Source: an uncultured Armatimonadota bacterium
Lineage (GTDB): Bacteria > Armatimonadota > Fimbriimonadia > Fimbriimonadales > Fimbriimonadaceae
Direction: 5' to 3'
Assembly (NCBI GenBank): GCA_903833215.1
Contig: CAILEM010000129.1
Coordinates: 30,130-94,129, forward strand
DNA length: 64,000 nucleotides
In this document: positions 52,867 to 61,299 of the stretch, in pieces
Position numbering within the stretch: position 1 is the stretch's first letter
Layout: every line of letters begins with the position of its first letter
The notes under the pieces: generated by a model
Databases searched by the model: none
What the model was told of the DNA's origin: nothing
What the model saw: only the letters and a program-made list of their open reading frames with translations
Made by a program: the position numbers and the translations under genes

Positions 52867-54642
52867 CTACTTCGCCAGAAAGACCTCAGAACGACTGGAG
52901 ATCCCTGCTTCGTTGAACGCTTCTATTTGGAAGTAATACGGAATGTCGCGAGTCATCGCGTTGAAGTAATACTCGTTCGAGCCGTACACCATGACGCTGG
53001 TATAGAGCTTGTCGGGAGCAATACCGGCGTAGATAACGTAACCGGTTGCATCGTCTGACACCTGCCACTTCAACCAAGCGTTGCGTCGATCCGCTCCGCT
53101 TGTCGTATCTGCCCGTAGCACTACGAATTTTTGAACAGGCTTCGGCTTCGGAATATCTGCTGAACCAAACACACGGAGGCCACTTAGCGCGAATTTTCCA
53201 GAAGATACGTGAAGATTTTCAAGCTTGATAAATCGCGCACGGATCGGCTTGGCGAACTCAATGTAGTCGTGGGGAACGTCCGTCGTGTTCTTGCTTTTAT
53301 CGCAGATGAGTTTCCAATGATGCCCGTCTTCGGAAGCAAGCAGCTTGTACTGATGGTAAATGCCAGGGACCTTGCCTAACAAGGTTGCATCCTGATCGGC
53401 ATAGTTGATCTGAATGGCGTTCACTGTGCTGACACAACCTAAGTCGGATTGGAACCACTCACCGGGATTGCCAGTTTTGGCGCTCCAATAGGTTCGAAGA
53501 CTCTCATCGACGGCAAGGTTCGGACTGAAGCCACCCAGGGTTGAGGAAGCTTGAACCGGCTTGGCGTAGTTCAGCAGCATCCAATGGGCAAATCGACCAC
53601 CGATGTGATCGGCATTTTCCTTGTCGGGGATAAAGGTCGGATAGTCGCCGTAGGCGGTGTTTGTGAACATCACGCCATCTTTGTCAAACCCAGCTGGCCA
53701 GATGCCAATTCGCCGCTCAAAGTTGTTTTTCACCGCAATCGTGATGGTCGAAACATGCCACCAGTTATTAAAGGCATCCTGATAGGTACCACCGTGACCA
53801 GCGCCTCGCGCAAAGCCGCCCGGTTTGTAGCTTAAGGGGTTGTGCGGTTGATAGGTGAATGGTCCGAGCGGGTGGTCGGCGACGTACACGCCATCGGCAT
53901 ATCCGCTGAACTCTGTTCCAGGCGCTCCGTATTGAAGGTAATACTTGCCCCCCGATTTCGTCATCCAAGAACCCTCAATGAATGGCCGGAGGAATGTATT
54001 GTCGTTATTCTCACCGAACCGCTCCCAGCCGTGTACGTCATCGTGCAGTGTGAGTAGTTCAACCTTTGGACCGATCGGGTGAAAAGTCTTCGGGTCAATC
54101 TCTTGGCCATACGTCGGAAAAGTGTTGCTTGACCCGTGGTAAAGGTAAAGCCGTTTGTCATCATCGACAAAAAACGCTGGATCCCAGGCTGGAACGGGGA
54201 AGTGCTCGATCGCTTGATGCCAATCGTCGACTCTCGGGTTGGTGCTCTTCCAGATCGCGAATTTGTCTGTATAGGTCGATCCAATCACATAGAGGCCATC
54301 GTCCATGACCCAAATCGCGGGGGCACAAAGCTCGTCGTACACATTCGCATCTGGGTGCAGAAACTTCCGCGGGACAAAGTTCCAGTGCAGCATGTCTGGA
54401 CTCCACCAATAGCCCCATTGGTTCGTCGAGAATAGATAGTAATCCCCCTTATACATCGTGATTGCAGGGTCTGCAGTTGCGCGATGTCTGCCTTGATCTG
54501 AGAAATTTGGAATGGGACAGAACCCGTAATCGACGTTAATTGGGTTGCAATAAGTCAACTGCTTTGGTTGGGCTGCACCGGTTTGAGCTGCGAATAAAAG
54601 AGGGATTGCGAGCATGGCAGTGAACATCTTTGTCGGTCTCAT
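52867..54642 (-). CDS. Secreted GH43-like hydrolase with discoidin and FnIII-type domains
   Basis: 591 residues from ATG at 54642, giving a signal peptide MFTAMLAIPLLFAAQTGAA; the frame continues upstream to 55050 across the divergent gene. The catalytic five-bladed propeller opens ATADPAITMYKGDYYLFST with the catalytic Asp, then WVMDDGLYVIGSTYTDKFAI and DPAFFVDDDKRLYLYHGSS. These fit GH43-type arabinan/xylan hydrolases. An F5/8 type C domain follows (VQASSTLGGFSPNLAVDES, WFQSDLGCVSTVNAIQINYA), then an FnIII-like end (WLKWQVSDDATGYVIYAGI). It is exported and should bind and cut plant-type polysaccharide. The discoidin part may bind the substrate. Confidence 0.83.
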   Translation of the reverse strand: MRPTKMFTAMLAIPLLFAAQTGAAQPKQLTYCNPINVDYGFCPIPNFSDQGRHRATADPAITMYKGDYYLFSTNQWGYWWSPDMLHWNFVPRKFLHPDANVYDELCAPAIWVMDDGLYVIGSTYTDKFAIWKSTNPRVDDWHQAIEHFPVPAWDPAFFVDDDKRLYLYHGSSNTFPTYGQEIDPKTFHPIGPKVELLTLHDDVHGWERFGENNDNTFLRPFIEGSWMTKSGGKYYLQYGAPGTEFSGYADGVYVADHPLGPFTYQPHNPLSYKPGGFARGAGHGGTYQDAFNNWWHVSTITIAVKNNFERRIGIWPAGFDKDGVMFTNTAYGDYPTFIPDKENADHIGGRFAHWMLLNYAKPVQASSTLGGFSPNLAVDESLRTYWSAKTGNPGEWFQSDLGCVSTVNAIQINYADQDATLLGKVPGIYHQYKLLASEDGHHWKLICDKSKNTTDVPHDYIEFAKPIRARFIKLENLHVSSGKFALSGLRVFGSADIPKPKPVQKFVVLRADTTSGADRRNAWLKWQVSDDATGYVIYAGIAPDKLYTSVMVYGSNEYYFNAMTRDIPYYFQIEAFNEAGISSRSEVFLAK

Positions 54643-54726
54643 TATGGACCTGAGTGACCTGGAAGTGAACATCGCGCTAAACTTGGGACGAGTCCTTTTG
54701 CACTGAAGCAAGGTCAAATCCAACCC

Positions 54727-55905
54727 ATGAAGATCACGAAAATCGAAACTCTCGTCTGCAATGCCCGTATGCGTAACTGGATTTTCGTGAAGGTCCTGAC
54801 GGATCAACCCGGGCTTTATGGTTGGGGAGAGGCCACTCTCGAGTGGCATACCCGTGGGGTCCTTGGTGCGATCGAGGATCTTGAGCAGTTGTTGATCGGC
54901 GAGGATCCAACCCGAGTTGAGTATCTGTGGCAGATCATGTATCGCCAGCACTTCTGGCACGGTAACGGCATCGTGCGAGGGACCGCGATCAGTGGTATCG
55001 ACATTGCTCTGTGGGATATCGTCGGCAAAGTTCACGGCGTTCCGTGCCACAAACTTTGGGGCGGTCCGGTTCGAGATTACGTTCGGCTCTATTCACATCT
55101 AGGTGGCGGCAAGATGGAAGATTTCTACGAGACGACGCCCGGTGATGCATCCCGCTTTGCCGAACTCGCCCAGAAGTCCGTGGAAGATGGTTTCACCGCA
55201 TTCAAAACCATGGCCGTCCCTGAGACGATGCCGCTTGAGGGGCTTCGACCCATCAAGTACGCAGAAGCGTGCGTGGCGGCGATGCGAGAGGCCGTCGGAG
55301 ATGACATCGATATCATGGTCGATTGCCATGCGCGCCCTTCGCCCCGAATGGGGCACCTTTTTGCCCAAGCCCTTGAGCCTTACGGCTTGTATTGGTTCGA
55401 AGAACCTTGTTGGCCAGAAGTATCCGAGGATATAGCGTCCATTCAGCGTTCCGTTAAAACGCCGATTGCGACGGGTGAACGTCTCACTGGCCTCCATGCT
55501 TTTCGGGACCTCCTTGAAAAACGTGCGTGCAGCGTCATCCAGCCCGATATCACCCACTGCGGCGGTCTGAGCGAAGCGCGTCGGATAGCAGCGCTGGCTG
55601 AGGCCTATCGCGTTTCGATGGCGCCTCACAATCCCCAAGGGCCGGTGAGCACGGCTGCATCTATCGAGTTTGGGTTCGCGACGCCTTCTTACATCATCTG
55701 TGAAGCTGTCCACCGCGATGTTCCGTGGCGTAAGGACGTTGTTCGCGAAGGATTTGAAGTGGATACAAAAGGGCGACTGGTCCGACCCAACTCGCGTCCA
55801 GGACTTGGCATCGAAATTGACGAAGCTGAAGTTGCGAAACATCCGTTCGAACAAGAGCTACCTCAGCGAACTTTCTATGCTGATGGTAGCGTTGGGGACT
55901 GGTAG
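54727..55905 (+). CDS. dgoD: D-galactonate dehydratase-like enolase-superfamily enzyme
   Basis: 392 residues from ATG at 54727. It dehydrates D-galactonate to 2-dehydro-3-deoxygalactonate. Superfamily residues are all placed: [16 protein letters not shown] with metal Asp and catalytic His, [31 protein letters not shown] and [15 protein letters not shown] with the C-terminal His. The match to galactonate dehydratases is strong, but related sugar acids cannot be excluded. The shared 84 base promoter with the GH43 gene suggests co-regulation. Galactose could come from the alpha-galactosidase product. Confidence 0.86.
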   Translation: MKITKIETLVCNARMRNWIFVKVLTDQPGLYGWGEATLEWHTRGVLGAIEDLEQLLIGEDPTRVEYLWQIMYRQHFWHGNGIVRGTAISGIDIALWDIVGKVHGVPCHKLWGGPVRDYVRLYSHLGGGKMEDFYETTPGDASRFAELAQKSVEDGFTAFKTMAVPETMPLEGLRPIKYAEACVAAMREAVGDDIDIMVDCHARPSPRMGHLFAQALEPYGLYWFEEPCWPEVSEDIASIQRSVKTPIATGERLTGLHAFRDLLEKRACSVIQPDITHCGGLSEARRIAALAEAYRVSMAPHNPQGPVSTAASIEFGFATPSYIICEAVHRDVPWRKDVVREGFEVDTKGRLVRPNSRPGLGIEIDEAEVAKHPFEQELPQRTFYADGSVGDW

Positions 55906-56022
55906 TCGGACGCTGAAAAGGTTATAGTTCTATTGGTGTGCGTCGGTTGTTTGCAAGGCAATTCGGCTGAATCTATTTTTGTTTCTTGGGTTACGAGTAG
56001 GGGAGTAGTTTGCGTATTGCTT

Positions 56023-56038
56023 ATGACCCGCGGGTCAT
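56023..56038. promoter_or_regulatory. 16 bp perfect palindrome before the ceramidase-like gene
   Basis: ATGACCCGCGGGTCAT is self-complementary with a central CG step, the usual symmetry of LacI-family operators. It ends 3 bases before the Shine-Dalgarno GGAGG of the gene at 56054. The LacI-type regulator at 47907 is a possible ligand. Confidence 0.5.
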
Positions 56039-56053
56039 CGGGGAGGGGCATCG

Positions 56054-57442
56054 TTGCCTGATTATCGCCAGCCTTCATTTCACGGTCTGATCGGAATTGC
56101 GCGGGAGGAAATCACCCCGCCGATTGGCATTTACGCCCGAAACTGGGCTGCGTCGGAGCACGACGTAGCCGACGACGTCCATCGTCCATTAACGGCGACC
56201 GTTCTAACTCTCCAAGCCAGCCGAAATACGGAACCGCTCGTCCTTATTTCACTCGACCTGGGTTGGTGGCGGCGGAAGGAAGATGAGTGGTTCATCCGTG
56301 GGTATCTCATCGAGCAGCTTCAAATCGATCCAGCGAGACTGGTGATTGCGCTGACCCACACGCATTCAGGACCATCGATTTCCCTTGAGGACACAGATAA
56401 ACCAGGCGGAAATGTTATTCGGCCCTACATGCAGTTGATGCGTGATACGGTACTACGGACCATTCGTGAGGCATCGAAGTCAGCAAAATCCGGAACCCTT
56501 GCTTGGACATATGGCCGATGTCGGCTTGCCAAGAACCGCGATCAATTCGTCCCCGAGTTAGGCAAGTACATCAATGGATTCGACGAGAGATCGCCCGCGG
56601 ATCCGGTTTTACTTGTCGGCAAGATCGTCAGCGATGAAGGCGAAACGATTGGCACAGTTGTCAACTATGCCTGCCATCCAACGTCAATCGGCTGGGAATC
56701 GCGAGTGATCTCTCCGGACTACGTCGGTGCCATGCGGGAACTGGTCGAAGCAAACTCTGGTGGCATTTGTATGTTCCTTCAAGGTGCGGCAGGTGAAATG
56801 GCACCTCGCGATCAATTTTCAAACGATCTTGAAGTGGCTGACCGCAACGGACGTGAATTGGGATACGCGGTTCTGTCGGCGCTGGAGTCAATGGTTGCCC
56901 CTGGGTACCGAGCGACCCATTCCAAAACAATTGAATCCGCAAGTTCTTTGGGGATTTGGGAGCATGCTCCTGATCACGTAGCATCCAATACCGAAGCAAC
57001 TATTCACACCGTGGAAGTACCTCTCAAGCCGATGCCGACAGTTGCTGAAATTGAGCAGAAGTTAGCTCTGAGTGACGACCGCGAGATGATTGAACGCCTG
57101 AGGCGAGAGAGGGAAGTGCGCCACACAGTTGGACACGAAGAGACTGTCCGTTTCCCGATCTGGTTGTGGGTAGCCGGTGACACCCTCATTTTGGGTTGTC
57201 CAGCCGAGCCTTACACACTGCTTCAAAGGCATCTTCGTCTCCACTTTGTCGACCGTGCCGTGTGTGTGATCAACATCGCGAACGGCTGGTTTGGCTACCT
57301 ACCACCACGAGAGCTCTACGACAAGGAAATTCCCACCGTTCACCAGACGCCGTTCGCAAAGGGGTCTCTTGAATTTCTCATTCATGGAAGTTTGGGTCAG
57401 TTTGAGCGACTCTGCAAAACAAACACGCCACTCGTGAAATAG
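56054..57442 (+). CDS. Neutral/alkaline ceramidase-like hydrolase (N-terminal domain type)
   Basis: 462 residues from TTG at 56054, with GGAGG 7 bases upstream. The family pattern is clear: GLIGIAREEITPPIGIYARN, RPLTATVLTLQ, VIALTHTHSGPSISLE with zinc ligands, VVNYACHPTSIGWESR and FLQGAAGEMAPRDQF. It lacks a signal peptide and the C-terminal domain of true neutral ceramidases, so its substrate may not be ceramide. A palindrome lies just before its Shine-Dalgarno. It follows galactonate dehydratase by 148 bases. Confidence 0.82.
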   Translation: MPDYRQPSFHGLIGIAREEITPPIGIYARNWAASEHDVADDVHRPLTATVLTLQASRNTEPLVLISLDLGWWRRKEDEWFIRGYLIEQLQIDPARLVIALTHTHSGPSISLEDTDKPGGNVIRPYMQLMRDTVLRTIREASKSAKSGTLAWTYGRCRLAKNRDQFVPELGKYINGFDERSPADPVLLVGKIVSDEGETIGTVVNYACHPTSIGWESRVISPDYVGAMRELVEANSGGICMFLQGAAGEMAPRDQFSNDLEVADRNGRELGYAVLSALESMVAPGYRATHSKTIESASSLGIWEHAPDHVASNTEATIHTVEVPLKPMPTVAEIEQKLALSDDREMIERLRREREVRHTVGHEETVRFPIWLWVAGDTLILGCPAEPYTLLQRHLRLHFVDRAVCVINIANGWFGYLPPRELYDKEIPTVHQTPFAKGSLEFLIHGSLGQFERLCKTNTPLVK

Positions 57443-57490
57443 CCACTCTTATCGGCGACATTGCCGAGTCCGAGGGGCGGGATATGATGC

Positions 57491-58057
57491 TTACGGCATC
57501 AAGACTTTGTCGATGACTTGGATCACGCCATTCGACTGGTAGACGTCATAGGTGGAGATGCTGGCGATCCTGCCTTTCTCGTCTTTCACGACGATGTTCA
57601 TGGGGCCGTTCATCATGAACGTGAGGGTGCCACCGCTCAGGGCCTTGACAGTGAAGGTTCCGTTACCCTTCTTGATGCCAGCTTTGAGCGCCTTGGAATC
57701 GTATAGCCCGGCAATCACGTGGTAGGTAAGAACCTTTGTGAGAGTGTCCTTGTTCTCTGGCTTGAGAAGTGTCTCAACCGTCCCATCAGCCAGTAGCTTG
57801 AACGCGCCATTGGTTGGAGCAAAAACGGTGAGTGGTCCTTTGCTGCGGAGTGCATCAACCAAGCCAGCGGCTTTGACGGCGGCAACGAGAGTTGTGTGAT
57901 CTGGAGAATTGACGGCATTACCAACGATGTCCGTTGTGCGCATCATTGAGGCACCACCGACCATTGGGTTCTCCATCATTTTGCCTTGGTTCGAGGTGGC
58001 GAAGGCACCCACGGTCATGAATGCGACAGCGAAGATGGTTGCGATTTTGATGTTCAT
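57491..58057 (-). CDS. Secreted fasciclin (FAS1) domain protein
   Basis: 188 residues from ATG at 58057. A signal peptide (IATIFAVAFMTVGAFA) is followed by one FAS1 domain: DHTTLVAAVKAAGLVDALRS, LTVFAPTNGAF (the conserved H1 motif), LTKVLTYHVIAGLY (H2) and NGVIQVIDKVLMP. FAS1 proteins mediate adhesion to surfaces or polymers. The frame upstream to 58135 is not needed. Confidence 0.92.
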   Translation of the reverse strand: MNIKIATIFAVAFMTVGAFATSNQGKMMENPMVGGASMMRTTDIVGNAVNSPDHTTLVAAVKAAGLVDALRSKGPLTVFAPTNGAFKLLADGTVETLLKPENKDTLTKVLTYHVIAGLYDSKALKAGIKKGNGTFTVKALSGGTLTFMMNGPMNIVVKDEKGRIASISTYDVYQSNGVIQVIDKVLMP

Positions 58058-58729
58058 TTTGTTTCTCTTTGAGTGCTGGCCCTTTTGGGGAACGAGCGGG
58101 TTACAAAGAGAATATTGGAGCCTCAAGATGCCCACTCAAGGGCATGAACAACGCTTGAGCGCGGTCTGACCGGTATCTGATCGGTCTGGTGGGCCGTAAG
58201 TCTCGACTCAATCGAGTCGGGAGCTTGATACCGTCACGACTGGGAGCGCGAACCGTTGGTAATCACTGATCGCTACAAGGCGTCGCCCTCTCTTTCCATA
58301 TTATGGAAGGAGAGGGTAGGGTGAGGATGGCGCAGTCCAAGCGTGCCTCTGGCACCATTGTTTCCGGAACTCGCGAACTCAGCTCGATCAAAACGTTAAT
58401 GTCACCAACTTCCGGGTGGCCCAACCGCCCGAAAACAGTGAAGAATGATGATTGTTCCGAGATTCACCTTAGCTTTCTTTTGATTCACTTGAAGTGAGAA
58501 TTCTTCTACGAAACGAGAATTCTCATTTTTGCTGAGTCGAAGGTTTCACTCGGAGAATTGGCAATCTTCCAGAGGTCGAATGCGATGACGATGTCCCGAC
58601 TGCGTCGGGACCGTTTATGGCAGATTCCCCATCCTGCCCTTCCCCTTTTGGGCAAAGGAGAAGGAACCCACTCCGCGGTTTCTGATTTTTGGCGAAGGAT
58701 TTCCCTGCTGAATCCACTGAGATTGACAG
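58058..58729. repeat. Intergenic region with multiple long hairpins
   Basis: No convincing gene. Perfect inverted repeats are GACCG/CGGTC (58168-58186), CGACTC/GAGTCG (58204-58219), TCACTT/AAGTGA (58485-58497), TGAGAATTCT/AGAATTCTCA (58495-58525, then TTTTT) and GTCCCGA/TCGGGAC (58593-58611). The strongest is 58286-58316: CCCTCTC and GAGAGGG close a stem with TTCCATA/TATGGAA, 15 pairs with one G-T wobble and a single-base loop. GGGAGAGGG-type sequence followed by GGGTGAGG is a common bacterial intergenic repeat. It separates fasciclin from release factor 3. Confidence 0.6.
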
Positions 58730-60337
58730 CTATCTGTGCGAATGCACCGGAAGCATGTCTTCTCGTTCATAAAACCGAACAAGTGGATTCTTATCTTCCA
58801 GGTACTTGAGCGGCCAGTTGCCTGCGACAAGCACGGCGGTGTTGCCCTTTCGGGTTTGCACCGGCCGGGCGTTGCTGCCCCAATACACTTCGGACAGCAC
58901 CTTGGGGTCAGCGTCGATGTAGCGAATCAAGTCGAAAGGCAGGCCCTCCAACATCGTATCGACGCCATATTCACTCTTCAACCGATACTGGATGACTTCA
59001 AACTGGAGCTTTCCGACGACACCAAGGATAGGATCTCGTCGATGGGCTCGTGTGTCAAGGAATAGGTCGACAAGGCCCTCGTCGCATAGCTGCTCGATGC
59101 CCTTTTCAAAGTGCTTGAACCGCTCGATGCTTCGGTTGATGAGGACCGCAAACATTTCCGGGGCAAATGGGGGAAGCTCCGTAAAGTGCAATGGCGCGCC
59201 GACACAAACAGTGTCTCCAAGAGTGAACAGGCCGGGGTTGGTTAAGCCAACGATATCTCCCGAGTACGCCTCTTCAACCGTTTCGCGATCTTGCGCAAAC
59301 AGCTTTTGTGGACGAGTAAGGCGTATGTCTTTGTTAAGCCGCGTATGGCGAACCTGCATGTCCTTCTCGAACCGACCCGAGACCACTCGCATAAACGCGA
59401 TGCGGTCACGGTGGTTGGGGTCCATGTTCGCTTGAATTTTGAAAACGAATCCGCTGAACGCTTCTTCGTCGGGCTCAACCTGTCGTTCCTCCGCTGTGCG
59501 GTGTCCGGGAGGTGGGGCCATCCCCATGAATTCATTCAAGAACAGCTCAACGCCGAAGTTGTTCATCGCGCTTCCGAAGAACACCGGAGTTAATTCGCCT
59601 CGTAGCACGGCTGCTTCATCAAAAGTCTCGCCGGCGACATCGATCAACTCAACTTCTTCCAGAAGAGTTCGGACTTCATGGGCATTAAGATATTTGGAAA
59701 TCTCCGGTGAATCGAGATCGAGCACGACGACCGGAGCCCTTTCCGAACCGTGGGCGACGCGTTGGAATAGGTGCACTTGTCGGGTCGCGCGATGATAAAC
59801 GCCCCGGAATCCAACTCCCTGACCGATCGGCCAATTCATCGCGACACTTCGGATGCCAAGGACCTCTTCAACTTCGGTTAAAAGGGCAAGGGGGCCGATG
59901 CCGTCGTGGTCCAATTTGTTGATGAATGTGAAAATGGGGATACCACGGTGCCGACAAACAGCAAAGAGCTTTTTCGTCTGAGTTTCAACGCCTTTCGCAT
60001 TGTCGATAAGCATCACGGCGCTATCGGCAGCCGTCAGGGTTCGGTAGGTGTCCGCGCTAAAGTCGTCGTGGCCTGGGGTGTCGAGAAGATTGAGAACATG
60101 GTCTCGATACTCAAACTGCAGAACAGTAGATGTGATCGAGATGCCGCGCTGCTTTTCAATCTCCATCCAGTCCGAAGTAGCCTTGCGCTGGTTTCGCCGT
60201 GCGGTAACGGTTCCCGCCAATTGGATAGCACCGCCATACAGAAGGAGCTTCTCTGTAAGCGTCGTCTTTCCAGCGTCCGGGTGCGAAATAATCGCAAACG
60301 TACGGCGGCGTGAAATCTCTTTGTCTAGGGCAGTCAT
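58730..60337 (-). CDS. prfC: Peptide chain release factor 3
   Basis: 535 residues from ATG at 60337; the frame runs to 60379, but MTALDKEISRRRTFAIISHP is the family start. The translational GTPase domain has HPDAGKTTLTEKLLLYGGAI (P-loop), DTPGHDDFSADTYRTL and NKLDHDG. The following EF-II/III-like domains show EEAFSGFVFKIQANMDPNHR and VGKLQFEVIQYRLKSEYGV, typical of RF3. RF3 recycles RF1 and RF2 from the ribosome. It stands alone between a hairpin-rich region and a divergent gene. Confidence 0.94.
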   Translation of the reverse strand: MTALDKEISRRRTFAIISHPDAGKTTLTEKLLLYGGAIQLAGTVTARRNQRKATSDWMEIEKQRGISITSTVLQFEYRDHVLNLLDTPGHDDFSADTYRTLTAADSAVMLIDNAKGVETQTKKLFAVCRHRGIPIFTFINKLDHDGIGPLALLTEVEEVLGIRSVAMNWPIGQGVGFRGVYHRATRQVHLFQRVAHGSERAPVVVLDLDSPEISKYLNAHEVRTLLEEVELIDVAGETFDEAAVLRGELTPVFFGSAMNNFGVELFLNEFMGMAPPPGHRTAEERQVEPDEEAFSGFVFKIQANMDPNHRDRIAFMRVVSGRFEKDMQVRHTRLNKDIRLTRPQKLFAQDRETVEEAYSGDIVGLTNPGLFTLGDTVCVGAPLHFTELPPFAPEMFAVLINRSIERFKHFEKGIEQLCDEGLVDLFLDTRAHRRDPILGVVGKLQFEVIQYRLKSEYGVDTMLEGLPFDLIRYIDADPKVLSEVYWGSNARPVQTRKGNTAVLVAGNWPLKYLEDKNPLVRFYEREDMLPVHSHR

Positions 60338-60481
60338 GGGGCAAGGTCGCAGGCCTGAAAAAGGCTCTGGAATACCCATAGGGTACCCGGACGGCTCAAA
60401 ATGCCCCTGAGCGTCGAGAGGAATTCAGTGATCGGCAGTAACCATAGACCTTGGTTTATCCAGATTTATTGGAGCTCTACG

Positions 60482-60535
60482 ATGTGGGAGTACGATCCTT
60501 TTGGGGATAGCTGGCATCGTTCGACGGTAAAGTGA
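60482..60535 (+). CDS. Candidate 17-codon leader peptide
   Basis: ATG at 60482 follows GGAG by 7 bases. It reads MWEYDPFGDSWHRSTVK and its stop TGA overlaps the next start as TGATG at 60533. The following gene has a weaker Shine-Dalgarno, so the leader could couple translation to it. Chance cannot be excluded for so short a frame. Confidence 0.35.
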   Translation: MWEYDPFGDSWHRSTVK

Positions 60536-61299
60536 TGGCAAATCCCATGGTGAAGGAAAAAACCGATCTGACCTGTGAGCAATGGCTATCAAGTAACTCC
60601 CAAACTGCTCCCCAGCCCGTCTCCAAACAAACGGTTGAAACGAAGGCATGGTTTGTATGCATTCAAGGTGTCGAACACTTTGCGAAGTCCTACCCGGAAT
60701 TGCTAGCGAACACCTGGGCTTTGGTTGAACAGGCTATTGCCGGATCAGGGTTGCATCCAAGCATCGTTCCACTGAGACGGGTGATCTATTGTTCAGACGG
60801 GGTTGTCCACCTTTACGATCGAATCACAGGGGAAAATTTGTCTGATTCCCATGCGCGTCAGAAATACGCCGGTCTTCCCGTTCAGGTGCGTATCAACACA
60901 GTCCTCACCATTTGCGATGCCCTAGCCTCCGTTTGCGATCACGGATTCAGCATTGTCGATTGGTACGAGGGCAACATGATTTTCGACTTTGAGACAGAGC
61001 AAATTTGGCTATTCGATTGGGAATTGAGCCGAACAGGGCCCGGCTTTGAACTTGAGATGCAATCGAACTATGGATCGAGCCGTTTGATGGCTCCGGAAGA
61101 GTTTGTACGTGGCAGTTCCATTGACCAGCAAAGCCTCGTGTTCAACTTGGGGCGCTTTACCCTGCTGAACGTCCCTGAGTTAGCGGATGAACTCGCCGAG
61201 GAGATTGCGACCGCAACCTACCCGGCAAAGTACAAGCGCTTTGAGACCGTTCGGGGCTTCTCAGACGCCATCAAGGCCCGACTGACTCAGGTTCCCTAG
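60535..61299 (+). CDS. Atypical eukaryotic-like protein kinase, N-lobe reduced
   Basis: 254 residues from ATG at 60535 (GTG at 60532 or ATG at 60547 possible). The C-lobe matches Hanks kinases: HPSIVPLRRVIYCSDGVVHL, the catalytic loop VDWYEGNMIFD (Asp and Asn kept, HRD His lost), a DFG-like FDWELS (Gly to Glu), the APE motif RLMAPEEFVRG and SSIDQQSLVFNLGRF. No glycine-rich loop or VAIK lysine is obvious. It could be a pseudokinase or an atypical active kinase. It converges on the fucosidase with a 4 base overlap. Confidence 0.6.
   Translation: MANPMVKEKTDLTCEQWLSSNSQTAPQPVSKQTVETKAWFVCIQGVEHFAKSYPELLANTWALVEQAIAGSGLHPSIVPLRRVIYCSDGVVHLYDRITGENLSDSHARQKYAGLPVQVRINTVLTICDALASVCDHGFSIVDWYEGNMIFDFETEQIWLFDWELSRTGPGFELEMQSNYGSSRLMAPEEFVRGSSIDQQSLVFNLGRFTLLNVPELADELAEEIATATYPAKYKRFETVRGFSDAIKARLTQVP

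Noticed and set aside
54643..55050. N-terminal extension of the GH43 frame
   Set aside because: It lies opposite the galactonate dehydratase gene; the signal peptide begins just after 54642.
55099..55854. 251-codon minus-strand frame
   Set aside because: Antisense shadow of galactonate dehydratase.
58730..60337. Elongation factor G or tetracycline-resistance protein identity
   Set aside because: The length and the RF3-specific segments after the GTPase domain fit release factor 3.
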